Shown here: piece after piece, positions 54,301 through 63,141 of the stretch
Layout: every line of letters starts with the position of its first letter
Position numbering within the stretch: position 1 is the stretch's first letter
Assembly: GCF_019400745.1 (NCBI RefSeq)
Contig: NZ_WJIB01000002.1
Location: 372,001-436,000, forward strand
Length of the DNA: 64,000 bases
Source of the DNA: Cohnella sp. CFH 77786
GTDB taxonomy: Bacteria; Bacillota; Bacilli; Paenibacillales; Paenibacillaceae
Direction of reading: 5' to 3'
Position numbers and translations under genes: made by a program
The notes under the pieces: model-generated
Seen by the model: only the letters and a program-made list of their open reading frames with translations
Told to the model about the DNA's origin: nothing
Database searches by the model: none

Positions 54301-55613
54301 AAAGCGCAAACGACCATCCGGAAATCGAACGTTTCCTTGACGCGGTTTGCCGGCAAGTTAGAGCGAAAACCCTTCATGTTCAAATCAAGGAAGAATTAGC
54401 GACCCATCTGCAAGAACTCGTCGAAGAGAATCGGGCGGGCGGCATGAACGAAGCAGAGGCGGTTCATGCTGCGGTCTCCCGCATGGGCGAACCTGCCCGA
54501 ATCGGGCGCGAATTGGATCGCGCGCACCGCCCCAGGACGGATTGGATCCTGATTGCTTTTATTGCCGGCCTGACTGCACTCGGACTCCTTGCCCTTTACA
54601 ACTTTCAGATGCAAGGATCCGGACCTGCTCGTTACGTTAACTTTTTCGAGAAGAAGACGATTTTCACGGGAATCGGCGCGCTTTTGATGGTTGTGTTTTG
54701 GGTTATCGATTATGAGAAAATCAAGAAGCTTTCGGGGTATCTTTTCGGATCAGGTGTGCTGCTGCTGATCGGGGTTCATGAATTCGGCCACTCGATGAAT
54801 GGTCAGACGGCTTGGTTCGAAATCGGTCCCTTTGGCATCTATGCCCCAATCGTGTCGATATTGCTCTTCGTCGTCGGTCTCGCCGGAATCAAACCGCTGA
54901 GGGAGCAGGATTGGAAAGGCGGCCTTCTGCTGATCGCGTATCGCGGAATCATGCCGGTACTGCTGCTTTTGAAGGTAAATGTGGTGACGATGGCCGTTCT
55001 CTACGCCTTGGTTTTTATCGTTTATCTTGGGTTGACCAAGAAACATGCATGGCAGGTTGTTGCTTATACCTCAAGCGGCGTTTTGTTGGTTGTTTGGACG
55101 CTTTTAAATAGCCATTATGGGTTCATGCGGGCATTCGGGTTTCTGAATCGGTTTGATGATCCTGGAGGCGGCGATTACATGGTTACGCAGTCTTTGAATG
55201 CTATGCAATCTGCCGGGTGGTGGGGAAACGGAGATTCGAATGTGCGTATTCCATCTGTCCAAGCCGAAGGGTTCCTTCCCTATTTCATTTCCTATTTCGG
55301 TTGGGCGGCGGGAATTCTCCTTATCGCGGTCATACTGGGTTTCATCGTCAAGACGGTCAAATCGGCAGCTTCGGTTCGGGACGATTATGGCAAGCTATTG
55401 TTCGCGGGCATCGCTTCTTTCTTTGCCATCCAGTACGCATGGGGGATTGCCATGGTGTTCGGCTTTGCTCCGTTTGTCGGAATCTCGCTGCCGTTCTTAA
55501 GTTACGGAGGGACCGATCAAATCGTTCAATTCGCCGCGATCGGACTGGTTCTTGGCATTTACCGCCGCAGGGACATGGTGGCGGTATCCAAGCCGGCGCA
55601 GCGCAACAAATAA
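54297..55613 (+). CDS. SEDS-family (FtsW/RodA/SpoVE) protein with permease-prefix domain
   Basis: 438 residues. A soluble N-terminal domain of about 75 residues (IERFLDAVCRQVRAKTLHVQIKEE to ARIGRELDRAHRP) of the type often found next to PadR regulators precedes about ten membrane helices of the SEDS fold, with FDDPGGGDYMVTQSLNAMQSAG and the conserved C-terminal GISLPFLSYGGTDQIVQFAAIGLVLGI. SEDS proteins polymerise peptidoglycan from lipid II. This PadR-controlled form is probably an accessory, stress-induced polymerase or regulator, not the housekeeping one; catalytic competence is not proven by sequence. Confidence 0.87.
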   Translation: MKSANDHPEIERFLDAVCRQVRAKTLHVQIKEELATHLQELVEENRAGGMNEAEAVHAAVSRMGEPARIGRELDRAHRPRTDWILIAFIAGLTALGLLALYNFQMQGSGPARYVNFFEKKTIFTGIGALLMVVFWVIDYEKIKKLSGYLFGSGVLLLIGVHEFGHSMNGQTAWFEIGPFGIYAPIVSILLFVVGLAGIKPLREQDWKGGLLLIAYRGIMPVLLLLKVNVVTMAVLYALVFIVYLGLTKKHAWQVVAYTSSGVLLVVWTLLNSHYGFMRAFGFLNRFDDPGGGDYMVTQSLNAMQSAGWWGNGDSNVRIPSVQAEGFLPYFISYFGWAAGILLIAVILGFIVKTVKSAASVRDDYGKLLFAGIASFFAIQYAWGIAMVFGFAPFVGISLPFLSYGGTDQIVQFAAIGLVLGIYRRRDMVAVSKPAQRNK

Positions 55614-55633
55614 AAGTGAAAAGCACAGCAACT

Positions 55634-55672
55634 AACTCCCATTTTCGGTGTCTATTGTTATGGGAGTTTTTT
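55634..55672 (+). terminator. Intrinsic terminator after padR-SEDS operon
   Basis: Stem AACTCCCAT / ATGGGAGTT with a 17-base loop followed by a run of T. Confidence 0.85.
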
Positions 55673-55758
55673 GCTGGGTTTGAAGATCGCGCGATGCGGT
55701 TGCATTTGCGATAGTGGGAATACGGAATGCAATTCCACCATTAAGATAGAGGTGCAGC

Positions 55759-56166
55759 ATGAGAAGCATAAAACCGGGCCGCGGCCCGTCTGCCATGGGG
55801 GCAGCCGGAAGCCTTTTCACGGCTGTGTTCGGGGTCATATGGACGATCGGTGCCGCAAGCATGGGAGCGCCGTCATTCTTCGTCTTGTTCGGCGTCGTTT
55901 TCATCATCATGGCGATCGTGCAGGCGGTCTACCATTTCAACAACGCGACAGGAAAGAACCGGATGTCCGAGTACGACATCACGGACCCTCATGAGGAACC
56001 GGATCCGTTAAACGAGAGGTTCGGCTCCAAGCAGAGAAGACGCTATACGGACGATCCGGTTAACACGGATCCAGGCGAAATCAACTACTGCCCTTACTGC
56101 GGCAACAGGATCGCCGAAGAATCCCACCGATTCTGCGCGAATTGCGGCAGGGAAATCGGAGCTTGA
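55759..56166 (+). CDS. Membrane protein with C-terminal zinc ribbon
   Basis: 135 residues: two membrane helices (about 12-33 and 40-60), a charged linker, and a zinc ribbon YCPYCGNRIAEESHRFCANCG (CX2C-X12-CX2C). Such short proteins are common in Bacillales, with no known function. RBS AGAGGTG, ATG 55759. Confidence 0.75.
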   Translation: MRSIKPGRGPSAMGAAGSLFTAVFGVIWTIGAASMGAPSFFVLFGVVFIIMAIVQAVYHFNNATGKNRMSEYDITDPHEEPDPLNERFGSKQRRRYTDDPVNTDPGEINYCPYCGNRIAEESHRFCANCGREIGA

Positions 56167-56272
56167 AGGGTACCGGCATCTTTTTCTTGAAATGATATCG
56201 ATTTGTTCAAGAAGAGGAAGGTTCTGAACGCCGCTTGCGGGGATGGCAGGAACGTTATTTTCGGGACGACGG

Positions 56273-56316
56273 GCCGGGCTACAGATGTTAAGACATCAGT
56301 AGCCTGGCTCGTTTTT
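56273..56316 (+). terminator. Long hairpin with T-run in the gap before the ArsB-like gene
   Basis: GCCGGGCTAC-A-GATGT, loop TAAG, ACATC-A-GTAGCCTGGC: a 16-pair stem with one A-A mismatch and one G-T pair, followed by TCGTTTTTG. It lies 107 bases after the zinc-ribbon gene's stop and could terminate it, although the distance is long. The other parts of the 563-base gap (56167-56729) contain no gene I can support. Confidence 0.55.
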
Positions 56317-56729
56317 GTTGTCGCTGCTGCCGCGCGGTGCATTAACGTTTCGGGGACTATTGTTAACGCAGCCAGGATCGCCGAACGCAGTTTTTCGTTT
56401 CGTTTTCATAGATTGCCTGACCTCAAACATAGACGAATCCCGTCCCGGGAAATATGCCGTTGATCGAAATCCGTACCCACTGGGCAGCCATCGGATTTAG
56501 GTAAACGCCATCCATGACTATCCGTAAGGAATAGCGATTCGTTGGAATATCAAGAACCGTGGAGAGTGCGTAGTACAGGCTCTGCTGCCGCTTCATACAA
56601 TGCAATTATAAATACAAGACACAGGCAGAGGGAGGTGAAACCGTCCGGGGCAGCTTGTCCCCTACCAAAATTCCTGCCATCGATTTCGAGATTGGAGGAC
56701 AACCGTATTCCGAAAAGAGGTTAGGCGAT

Positions 56730-58076
56730 GTGAACGACTTCATGATTTTTACAACGATTGCCGCCTTTATCTGCACCATCGCGTTTATTTTCTGGCGTCC
56801 CCATGTCCATGAGGCGATTCCGGCCACGATCGGCGCGGTCATCGTCCTGCTCAGCGGCAGCGTTTCGCTGAACGATCTCGGCGTCATAATGGAAACGATA
56901 GGCGGCGCGGCCATTACCATCATGGCCACCATCGTGATGGCCATCGTGCTGGAAAGCTTCGGGTTCTTCCACTGGGCGGCCGAGAGGCTTATGGAGAAGG
57001 CGAGAGGCTCGGGAGTCCGATTGTACTGGTACACCAACCTGCTATGCTTTCTTATGACCCTGTTCGTGAACAACGACGGGAGCATTTTGATTACGACGCC
57101 GATTTTATTAATGCTGCTGTACCGGCTGAATCTCAAAAATCATCAAAAAATTCCTTATTTGCTGTCCGGTGCGCTTATCGCGACCGCGGCGAGCGCGCCG
57201 ATCGGAGTCAGCAACATCGTCAATCTGATTGCCCTCGAAATCGTCCACATGGACCTCTACATGCATACGGCGATGATGTTCATTCCGGCATCCTTGGGAC
57301 TTGTCCTCCTCGCGTTTCTGCTGTATCTCAATTTCTATCGCGCGATTCCGCGCAAACTGCCCGTTCTCCGGCTGAGACATTGGCATTTGACGGCGAGCGG
57401 TCATCCGCTCAAAGACGATGCTTCGCCGATCCCGATCGAGAAGAGATCCCGGTTCATGCGAAACATTCTGCTGTTCGTATTCGGCGTCCGAATCAGCCTA
57501 TTCGTTGCCTCTTACGTTCATTTTCCCGTACCGCTCATGGCGGTCATCGGTTCCGCCTTTCTGCTGGGATGGCGTTGGTACTTCCTGAAAATTTCTCCCC
57601 GCGACATGGTCAAGAAGACGCCCTGGCATATTCTCCTGTTCGCGTTCTCCATGTATGTCATCGTTTACGGCTTGAACAATATCGGACTCACCCGGTGGCT
57701 GGTCCACGAGCTGCACCCGGTCGTATCGGGAAGTTTGTTGCAAGCCAGCCTCGGGATGGGCTTCCTCCTCTCCGTGTTGTCCAACGTCTTCAACAACCAC
57801 CCCGCTTTAATGATCGGGACGCTGACGTTAACCAACATGGGGCTCGATCCCCTGACCTTGAAGATTTCCTATTTGGCGAGCGTCATCGGGAGCGACGTAG
57901 GCTCCCTGCTGTTGCCGATCGGGACGCTGGCGACCTTGATGTGGATGCATATCGTCAAGAGAGGCGGCATCAAGATCAGCTGGGGCGATTATTTGAAGGT
58001 GACGTTCCGGGTGATTCCGATCAGCGCTTGTTTTACGTTAGTCCTTCTTGCGTATTGGGTGTACTGGGTTTTCTGA
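56730..58076 (+). CDS. ArsB/NhaD-superfamily ion permease
   Basis: 448 residues, about eleven membrane helices, with the superfamily features FVNNDGSILITTPILL, ALIATAASAPIGVSNIVNL and VLSNVFNNHPALMIGTLTL. This is the ArsB-like branch (arsenite or other oxyanion/proton exchange), but no arsR, arsC or arsA gene is near, so the substrate is open. GTG 56730 is preceded by AGAGGT seven bases away and places the first membrane helix at the N-terminus; a TTG at 56655 would add 25 hydrophilic residues. Confidence 0.83.
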   Translation: MNDFMIFTTIAAFICTIAFIFWRPHVHEAIPATIGAVIVLLSGSVSLNDLGVIMETIGGAAITIMATIVMAIVLESFGFFHWAAERLMEKARGSGVRLYWYTNLLCFLMTLFVNNDGSILITTPILLMLLYRLNLKNHQKIPYLLSGALIATAASAPIGVSNIVNLIALEIVHMDLYMHTAMMFIPASLGLVLLAFLLYLNFYRAIPRKLPVLRLRHWHLTASGHPLKDDASPIPIEKRSRFMRNILLFVFGVRISLFVASYVHFPVPLMAVIGSAFLLGWRWYFLKISPRDMVKKTPWHILLFAFSMYVIVYGLNNIGLTRWLVHELHPVVSGSLLQASLGMGFLLSVLSNVFNNHPALMIGTLTLTNMGLDPLTLKISYLASVIGSDVGSLLLPIGTLATLMWMHIVKRGGIKISWGDYLKVTFRVIPISACFTLVLLAYWVYWVF

Positions 58077-58092
58077 TTCAATTAAAAAAACA

Positions 58093-58110
58093 GCCTTCCA
58101 TTCGGAAGGC
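58093..58110 (-). terminator. Minus-strand terminator-like hairpin
   Basis: GCCTTCC-ATTC-GGAAGGC preceded on the plus strand by seven A, which reads as a T-run for minus-strand transcription. No minus-strand gene ends here, so it may be a relic or stop antisense transcripts into the permease gene. Confidence 0.45.
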
Positions 58111-58228
58111 CGCTCCAAAAGAGGTGCGCCGTGCACACAACCAATGTATGCCGTTTCGGCTTGATGAGCTTGTGTGATCATACAATAAGGTAACCAACCG
58201 GCATATCGGCCGACCCGTTTATCCCGAT

Positions 58229-58256
58229 GCCTCAGGCGCTGCCTGGGGCTTTTTTT
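58229..58256 (+). terminator. Terminator-like hairpin upstream of AbrB-like gene
   Basis: GCCTCAGGC-GCT-GCCTGGGGC (one G-T pair) followed by seven T. It is 150 bases after the ArsB-like stop and 155 before the AbrB-like start, so it ends the permease transcript or attenuates the AbrB-like one. Confidence 0.75.
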
Positions 58257-58411
58257 CGCGATAAGTGTTGATAGGCGGGACTGCTTTCGGCTACGATGGA
58301 ATCAACGCCACTTCCTGATCTGTCAGGCGCTGGAATACATAACGTGAGAATCTCGGCCTAGCAGCTTTGCGGCCTTTGCATGTCTACATTATGAACAAGA
58401 GGTGGAGTGTC

Positions 58412-58903
58412 ATGAGAAGCACGGGAATCGTTCGGTTGGTCGATGAGCTTGGGCGGATCGTCATGCCGATCGAGCTGCGCCGCGTGATGGAACTGAACGA
58501 AGGGGATCCGGTCGAATTCTTCGTCGACCGGGAGCATAAGCAAATCATGTTCCGTAAATACCGGACGCAAGAGTGCCTGTTTTGCCAATCGACCGACGAA
58601 TTGCGATATTTCAAAGAGCGTTTTATCTGTTCCTCCTGCATCAGGGATTCGTTACCGGGATCGCCGTCCGGTTCGTCCGCGAAGCGGGAAAGCGCGGCGG
58701 CATCGGATGTTCTCACGGAAGAGCTTCCGGTGGGTGACCTCCCTTCCGCAAGCGAGGAGAATCGGAGGCGCAAACGGGGAGAGACGTGGAATCGGCTTGC
58801 CGAGGTGATGAATGCCCATCCCGACGCTTCGCAAAGCGAATGGGCGCGGATGATCGGAATCTCCCAGAGCCGCGTAAGCCAGCTGCTCCGTTCCCTGAAA
58901 TAA
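58412..58903 (+). CDS. AbrB-type regulator with zinc motif and C-terminal HTH
   Basis: 163 residues in three parts. Residues 1-50 are an AbrB/SpoVT swapped-hairpin DNA-binding domain (GIVRLVDELGRIVMPIELRRVMEL). Residues about 55-80 hold a four-cysteine motif (CLFC, 15 residues, CSSC) that could bind zinc, similar to the AbrB C-terminal region. After a Ser-rich linker the last 45 residues form a helix-turn-helix (SEWARMIGISQSRVSQLLRSL). AbrB proteins normally have about 95 residues, so the extra HTH is unusual. Start ATG 58412 follows AGGTGGAG. Confidence 0.83.
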   Translation: MRSTGIVRLVDELGRIVMPIELRRVMELNEGDPVEFFVDREHKQIMFRKYRTQECLFCQSTDELRYFKERFICSSCIRDSLPGSPSGSSAKRESAAASDVLTEELPVGDLPSASEENRRRKRGETWNRLAEVMNAHPDASQSEWARMIGISQSRVSQLLRSLK

Positions 58904-58940
58904 GCCGTTTGCGGCCGGAAGCCGGAAGGAGAAGCGCAAG

Positions 58941-59699
58941 TTGCTGTATTTGATCAAGTTCCTGTACAGTTTCGTACTCCCGCCAGGTCTATTTATCATT
59001 TTGTTCGCCGTCTTGGGGGTTTGGATTTGGATCCGCGGAAGGCGGCGGACAACGGGCATCGCGATACTGGCGGTGACGATTATGCTCTATTTGTCGAGCA
59101 CCGGCTTGGTGAGCGGTGAAGTCATGCGCTCGTTGGAGCGCGATTATCCGCCGCCCGCGAAGATCGACGGCGATGTCATCGTCGTGCTGGGCGGCGGCGC
59201 GACGGCGGATACGCCGGACATTGACGGCCAGGGCAACCTGCTGGGTTCTGCGGCGAACCGGCTCTTGGCGGCGGCTCGGCTGCATTTTCAGACCGGCTTG
59301 CCGATCCTGTTCTCCGGCGGGCAAGTGTACGCGGACACGGGCAACGAGGCGGACATCGCCAAGCGCCAGTTGATCGGCCTGAACGTACCGGTGAACCGGA
59401 TTTTCGTCGAGAACCGCTCCTTGAACACCGAGCAGAACGCCGAATACGTGGGGCGAATGCTGCAGCAGCTTCATTGGAAGAAACCTGTGCTCGTCACTTC
59501 GGCCTTCCATATGAAGAGGTCCGTGCTGCAATTCGAGAAAGCGGGGATGACCGTGCAGCCTTATCCCGTGGACTATCACGTGAGCGAAAGGGGTGTTTTC
59601 GGTTTGAACAAGCTGAGTCCGTCCTCCGAAGCGCTGTCCAACATGGGCGCGAGCCTTCGGGAGTATCTCGGTATCGCGGCCGCCCGGCTGAAATCATAA
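58941..59699 (+). CDS. YdcF-like (DUF218, ElyC/SanA) membrane protein
   Basis: 252 residues: two N-terminal membrane helices (about 8-30 and 38-55) then the DUF218 domain with DVIVVLGGGA, NRLLAAARLHFQTGLPILFSGG, ENRSLNTEQNAEYV and LVTSAFHMKRSVLQFEKAGM. ElyC and SanA of Escherichia coli affect envelope integrity; the biochemical activity is unproven. TTG start at 58941 with GAAGGAG upstream; 37 bases after the AbrB-like stop, possibly co-transcribed. Confidence 0.83.
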   Translation: MLYLIKFLYSFVLPPGLFIILFAVLGVWIWIRGRRRTTGIAILAVTIMLYLSSTGLVSGEVMRSLERDYPPPAKIDGDVIVVLGGGATADTPDIDGQGNLLGSAANRLLAAARLHFQTGLPILFSGGQVYADTGNEADIAKRQLIGLNVPVNRIFVENRSLNTEQNAEYVGRMLQQLHWKKPVLVTSAFHMKRSVLQFEKAGMTVQPYPVDYHVSERGVFGLNKLSPSSEALSNMGASLREYLGIAAARLKS

Positions 59700-59800
59700 A
59701 CGTGTTTTCCGATTCATAATTCTCCGGCAAGGGGAATACATTTATAAGCGCATCAATTCCTTGCCTGGATTGCAGGGCAACCGACAGGAGGTCGTGCGGC

Positions 59801-60088
59801 ATGCCGAAAGCGGTCGATGTCAACCTGGATGCGGAAGAAATGGTGCTTAAGCTGGAGAAGGAATCTTCGCCTAGAAGGATCGAGTACAGCAAGCTGGATC
59901 GGTTGGTGAAGGTGAAGGAGCCGGTAAAAAAGCTGTTTCGGACGATCGAAGTGAAGGGATTGCAAGTGCATATCAAGGGAATGGAAGAACCGGTCATCAT
60001 CTCAAGCGACAAAGTCGGGGATTACGACAACATCGAAGAGTACTTGATCAAGGTCGCAGAGAAATACGAGGTTGCGGTGGAGCAGTAG
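59801..60088 (+). CDS. Conserved hypothetical small protein
   Basis: 95 residues, charged, probably a small beta-sheet protein with no membrane segment or signal. ATG 59801 follows a strong CAGGAGGTCG. Its coding quality and RBS are convincing, but I do not recognise a family. Followed by a good terminator. Confidence 0.65.
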   Translation: MPKAVDVNLDAEEMVLKLEKESSPRRIEYSKLDRLVKVKEPVKKLFRTIEVKGLQVHIKGMEEPVIISSDKVGDYDNIEEYLIKVAEKYEVAVEQ

Positions 60089-60113
60089 TCGACGATCGGA
60101 TGGCCAATGTTCT

Positions 60114-60155
60114 AGCCCCTCTCCGGACTCCATGTCCGATAGAGGGGCTTATTTT
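60114..60155 (+). terminator. Intrinsic terminator after small hypothetical gene
   Basis: AGCCCCTCT / AGAGGGGCT stem with TATTTTT following; also placed to serve the convergent exported-protein gene. Confidence 0.85.
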
Positions 60156-60207
60156 TGCTATAATACCGGTTGCCCGCGATCCAGCAAGCTTATCGGGATT
60201 TCGTCCG

Positions 60208-60996
60208 TCAATCGTTCTGCGCAGCTTCCTGATTTGATTTTTCCACGTTCTTTTTCTCTTGTTTGACCTCGCTGTCATAGGCCACATAAACCAGATCCTT
60301 GTTATGGGTTTCGAAAGTCAGTTCGGCTTCCTGCCCGTTGTCCGATGCCACCCTAATGACAATGACAAGGTGTTTCCCCCTGGCTTCCTGCAGAACGTAT
60401 TCTCCGGATATGACCTTCCCGGACACAAGCCGATATTTTTCCGCGGTCGACTTGGCAAGGGATATAAAATCCTGGTAGTCTTTCAGATATTCCAAAGGTT
60501 CAACAGTCTCGCTTGAATCGTCCCATCTGGAAGCGGAGTAGGATTCGCCGGTTACGGCATCCAGTTGGAAAGAATAGAACAGGGTATCGTTAATATTCAC
60601 TTCTCCGTACCACAATGCGCGTGATTGATAATCATCTGCCGGGATATAAGTCATATAGATCGTTTGGTTATCGAAAGTTGCGGAATATAACCGCCATAGA
60701 TTCTGCGCGCCCAGCTCCGCCGCCTTTTCCATGGACATATCTTGCGCCGGAGGTTTATCCGGAGTTTCTACGAGCTTCACCGTATATTTAGATTTTACAT
60801 AGCCATCGGGTACATCCGGATGGCTTGACCCTGTAATCGAATCTAGGTTATAGGTGGTAGGAACCGTCTCCGAATGATGAAAAATGGCTAATTTTGCCGC
60901 TTGCGTAGACCCGGAAAACAACAATGTGCAAAGACCAATCGCCGCAACCGCTCCGAGAGCCATTTTTTTGCCTTCATGTTTCGCAGCTTTTTTCAT
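60208..60996 (-). CDS. Exported PepSY-like protein next to two-component system
   Basis: 262 residues: signal peptide (about 1-33, ending STQA), then a secreted region with a PepSY-like segment (WYGEVNINDTLFYSFQLDAVTGESYSAS) and a Lys/Glu/Gln-rich C-terminus. PepSY domains are often inhibitory or sensing modules. ATG 60996 follows AAGGAG by nine bases; a GTG at 61014 overlaps that RBS. It is the last gene of the operon after the kinase, so it may be its target or a partner in the external sensing step. Confidence 0.7.
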   Translation of the reverse strand: MKKAAKHEGKKMALGAVAAIGLCTLLFSGSTQAAKLAIFHHSETVPTTYNLDSITGSSHPDVPDGYVKSKYTVKLVETPDKPPAQDMSMEKAAELGAQNLWRLYSATFDNQTIYMTYIPADDYQSRALWYGEVNINDTLFYSFQLDAVTGESYSASRWDDSSETVEPLEYLKDYQDFISLAKSTAEKYRLVSGKVISGEYVLQEARGKHLVIVIRVASDNGQEAELTFETHNKDLVYVAYDSEVKQEKKNVEKSNQEAAQND

Positions 60997-61076
60997 GCCT
61001 GAATTCTCCTTCACTTCTTATTGTGGTGATCACAAGAAGAAGTATAAAGTCGTCCCATCACCAACCGGTCACCGAC

Positions 61077-62477
61077 TTATGTTGAAGTTGTAAAAGTTAC
61101 TTTGACGGCAGTGCCCGAGCCGGGGTGCGAGGAAAAAGCAAGTTCGGCGCCATGACAGAAAGCGATTTGCTCGCAAAGCGCAAGTCCCAGCCCTGCTCCT
61201 CCATCTTTCCGGCTGCGCGATGGATCCGCCCTGTAGAACGCCTCGGTAATATGACTTAACTGCTCTTCCGTCATTCCTTTCCCATTATCCTGAACGGAAA
61301 TGACTTTTTTTCCGTCCTCCCAATAGGCGCTCAGTTCGACTCTGCCTCCCGGACCGCAAGCTTTCACCGCGTTATCCGTCAAATTAAGCAGCAGGCTTTC
61401 CAATAAATCGCGATCGCCGGCGAGCTTGTCGATCTTGCTGCTCCATTTCAGTTCCACTTCGTTCATCGACGCTTTTAGGCGAATCGTTGCTTCCGTAGAG
61501 CGAAAAAGCTCCGCAATCACGACTTCCTCGCGCTTAATCTCGCTGTGGCGAAGACTCGCAAGCTCCAGAAGCCTGAACGCGATATTCTGAAGCCGTCTGC
61601 TCTCCGACATGATATAATCCGTAGCCGTCAGCTTATCTTCATCCGTGACCGGCGCCTTTTGGATGTATTCTGCATACCCGTAGATGGAGGTCAAGGGAGT
61701 TCTGAGCTCATGGGCCAGATTATCGATAAAGCGTTGTCTCTGTTCTACGGCGGCAGCAAGCTGCTTCATCTGGTTCTGGATTTCCCCGGCCATTTCGTTA
61801 AAGCTCTCCGCCATTTCCGCCAGCTCGTCATGTCCGGCAACGTTCAACCGATTTCCGTATTCCCCCTTCGCAATGCTTCGGGAAGCCATGGAAAACTGCT
61901 TCAGAGGTTTGAAAATACGGGTAAGCAGCAACAGGAGGCTAGCGGCAAGCAAGGCCGAGAGGATCATGCCGATCGCGAACAGCGTTGTTGTCATCCGATT
62001 CCATGACGCGGCAGCTTCCGATAAATCATAAAGATAAGCAAGCGCATATGCTTGATACGGAGCCGGAAGTTGCCCGGAGATTTTGATATATTCTTTGCTT
62101 TTTGACTTTTGCATCGTAACCGTCCGGGTTCCGGCCGCCGGAACATCGGACTTGCCGGTCAAGCGTTCTTCTTCCGGCACAGTGGAATAAAGCGGCTGGC
62201 CGTCTTTCGAGATCTCCAGCAGAACATTCTGTTTGGCGTAGTATTTGGAATAAGATTGAAACAACGTCTGCATGGCCGGTTGAAGAGGCGTTCCCCTGTT
62301 TTCAACCGCAAATAAATCTTTGGATAATGCAGAGACGATAAAATAATGCTCCGCCAAGGACCGTTCCCGCAAACTGTCCATGCTGCTTTTCAGCGTAACT
62401 ACCGAAAAGATAAAGATGCTGCCGTTGAAAAACAAAAGAAACAGCATCAGGGTCATCAGGTACGTTTTCAGTTTCAA
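61077..62477 (-). CDS. Sensor histidine kinase (HAMP, HisKA, HATPase)
   Basis: 466 residues: membrane helices at about 8-30 and 165-187 flanking an external domain, HAMP (about 188-240), dimerisation domain with H256 in AHELRTPL and ATPase domain with NLTDNAVKAC, DNGKGM and GGAGLGLAL. Starts two bases after the response regulator stop, so the pair is coupled. Signal unknown. Confidence 0.93.
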   Translation of the reverse strand: MKLKTYLMTLMLFLLFFNGSIFIFSVVTLKSSMDSLRERSLAEHYFIVSALSKDLFAVENRGTPLQPAMQTLFQSYSKYYAKQNVLLEISKDGQPLYSTVPEEERLTGKSDVPAAGTRTVTMQKSKSKEYIKISGQLPAPYQAYALAYLYDLSEAAASWNRMTTTLFAIGMILSALLAASLLLLLTRIFKPLKQFSMASRSIAKGEYGNRLNVAGHDELAEMAESFNEMAGEIQNQMKQLAAAVEQRQRFIDNLAHELRTPLTSIYGYAEYIQKAPVTDEDKLTATDYIMSESRRLQNIAFRLLELASLRHSEIKREEVVIAELFRSTEATIRLKASMNEVELKWSSKIDKLAGDRDLLESLLLNLTDNAVKACGPGGRVELSAYWEDGKKVISVQDNGKGMTEEQLSHITEAFYRADPSRSRKDGGAGLGLALCEQIAFCHGAELAFSSHPGSGTAVKVTFTTST

Positions 62478-62479
62478 GG

Positions 62480-63127
62480 TTAGACCTCCAGCCGATAACC
62501 CAGTTTGTAGACGGTTTTGATACGCTCCTCCAACCTCAGTTTTTTCCGCAATTTTTGAATATGCACATCCACGGTTCTTGTGTCCCCTTCATAGGCATAG
62601 CCCCAAGCCAGTTGCAGTAGCTTTTCCCTCGATAATGCGATATTTCGGTTTTTGATGAGTACGTTCAGCAGCTCGAATTCTTGCGGAGTACATTCGACGA
62701 GCTGTCCGTTGTCGAATATTTGCCTGCTGTCCAAATCGATTCTTATGTTGTCCAATTGATAGCAATGGCTGTCTTTCAGCGTTCGACGCAACACCGCATC
62801 CACGCGGGCCAGCAGTTCCAGCATTTCAAAAGGCTTGGTCAGATAATCGTCGGCCCCCATCGTCAAACCTTTCACGCGATCGGACAAGCTGCTGCGGGCC
62901 GTCAGAAAGATCGTGGGGATATTCCGGATGGTTTCCAAGACTTGAAATCCGTCCAACTCCGGCAGCATCACATCCAGCAGAATCAAATCGTACGTTTGCC
63001 GTTCAATTTCCGTAATGGCGGCTTTTCCGTCAAAAACCGAAATGCAGCGATGGCCGACGAGCTGTAAGCTTCTTTTGATTAACTCATTGATAGGGATTTC
63101 GTCTTCTACGATCAATATCGTCGCCAT
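62480..63127 (-). CDS. OmpR/PhoB-family response regulator
   Basis: 215 residues: receiver with D52 in ILLDVMLPE and TKPF, winged-helix domain ending TVYKLGYRLEV. ATG 63127 has GAGGGA upstream; a GTG at 63145 overlaps the stop of the preceding gene. Operon order: ArsR-like regulator, this regulator, kinase, exported protein. Confidence 0.93.
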   Translation of the reverse strand: MATILIVEDEIPINELIKRSLQLVGHRCISVFDGKAAITEIERQTYDLILLDVMLPELDGFQVLETIRNIPTIFLTARSSLSDRVKGLTMGADDYLTKPFEMLELLARVDAVLRRTLKDSHCYQLDNIRIDLDSRQIFDNGQLVECTPQEFELLNVLIKNRNIALSREKLLQLAWGYAYEGDTRTVDVHIQKLRKKLRLEERIKTVYKLGYRLEV

Positions 63128-63141
63128 TCTTGTTCCCTCAC

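Noticed and set aside
56423-56605. 60-codon minus-strand frame in the gap before the ArsB-like gene
   Set aside because: No RBS or start context and no family recognised; noted only as possible remnant.
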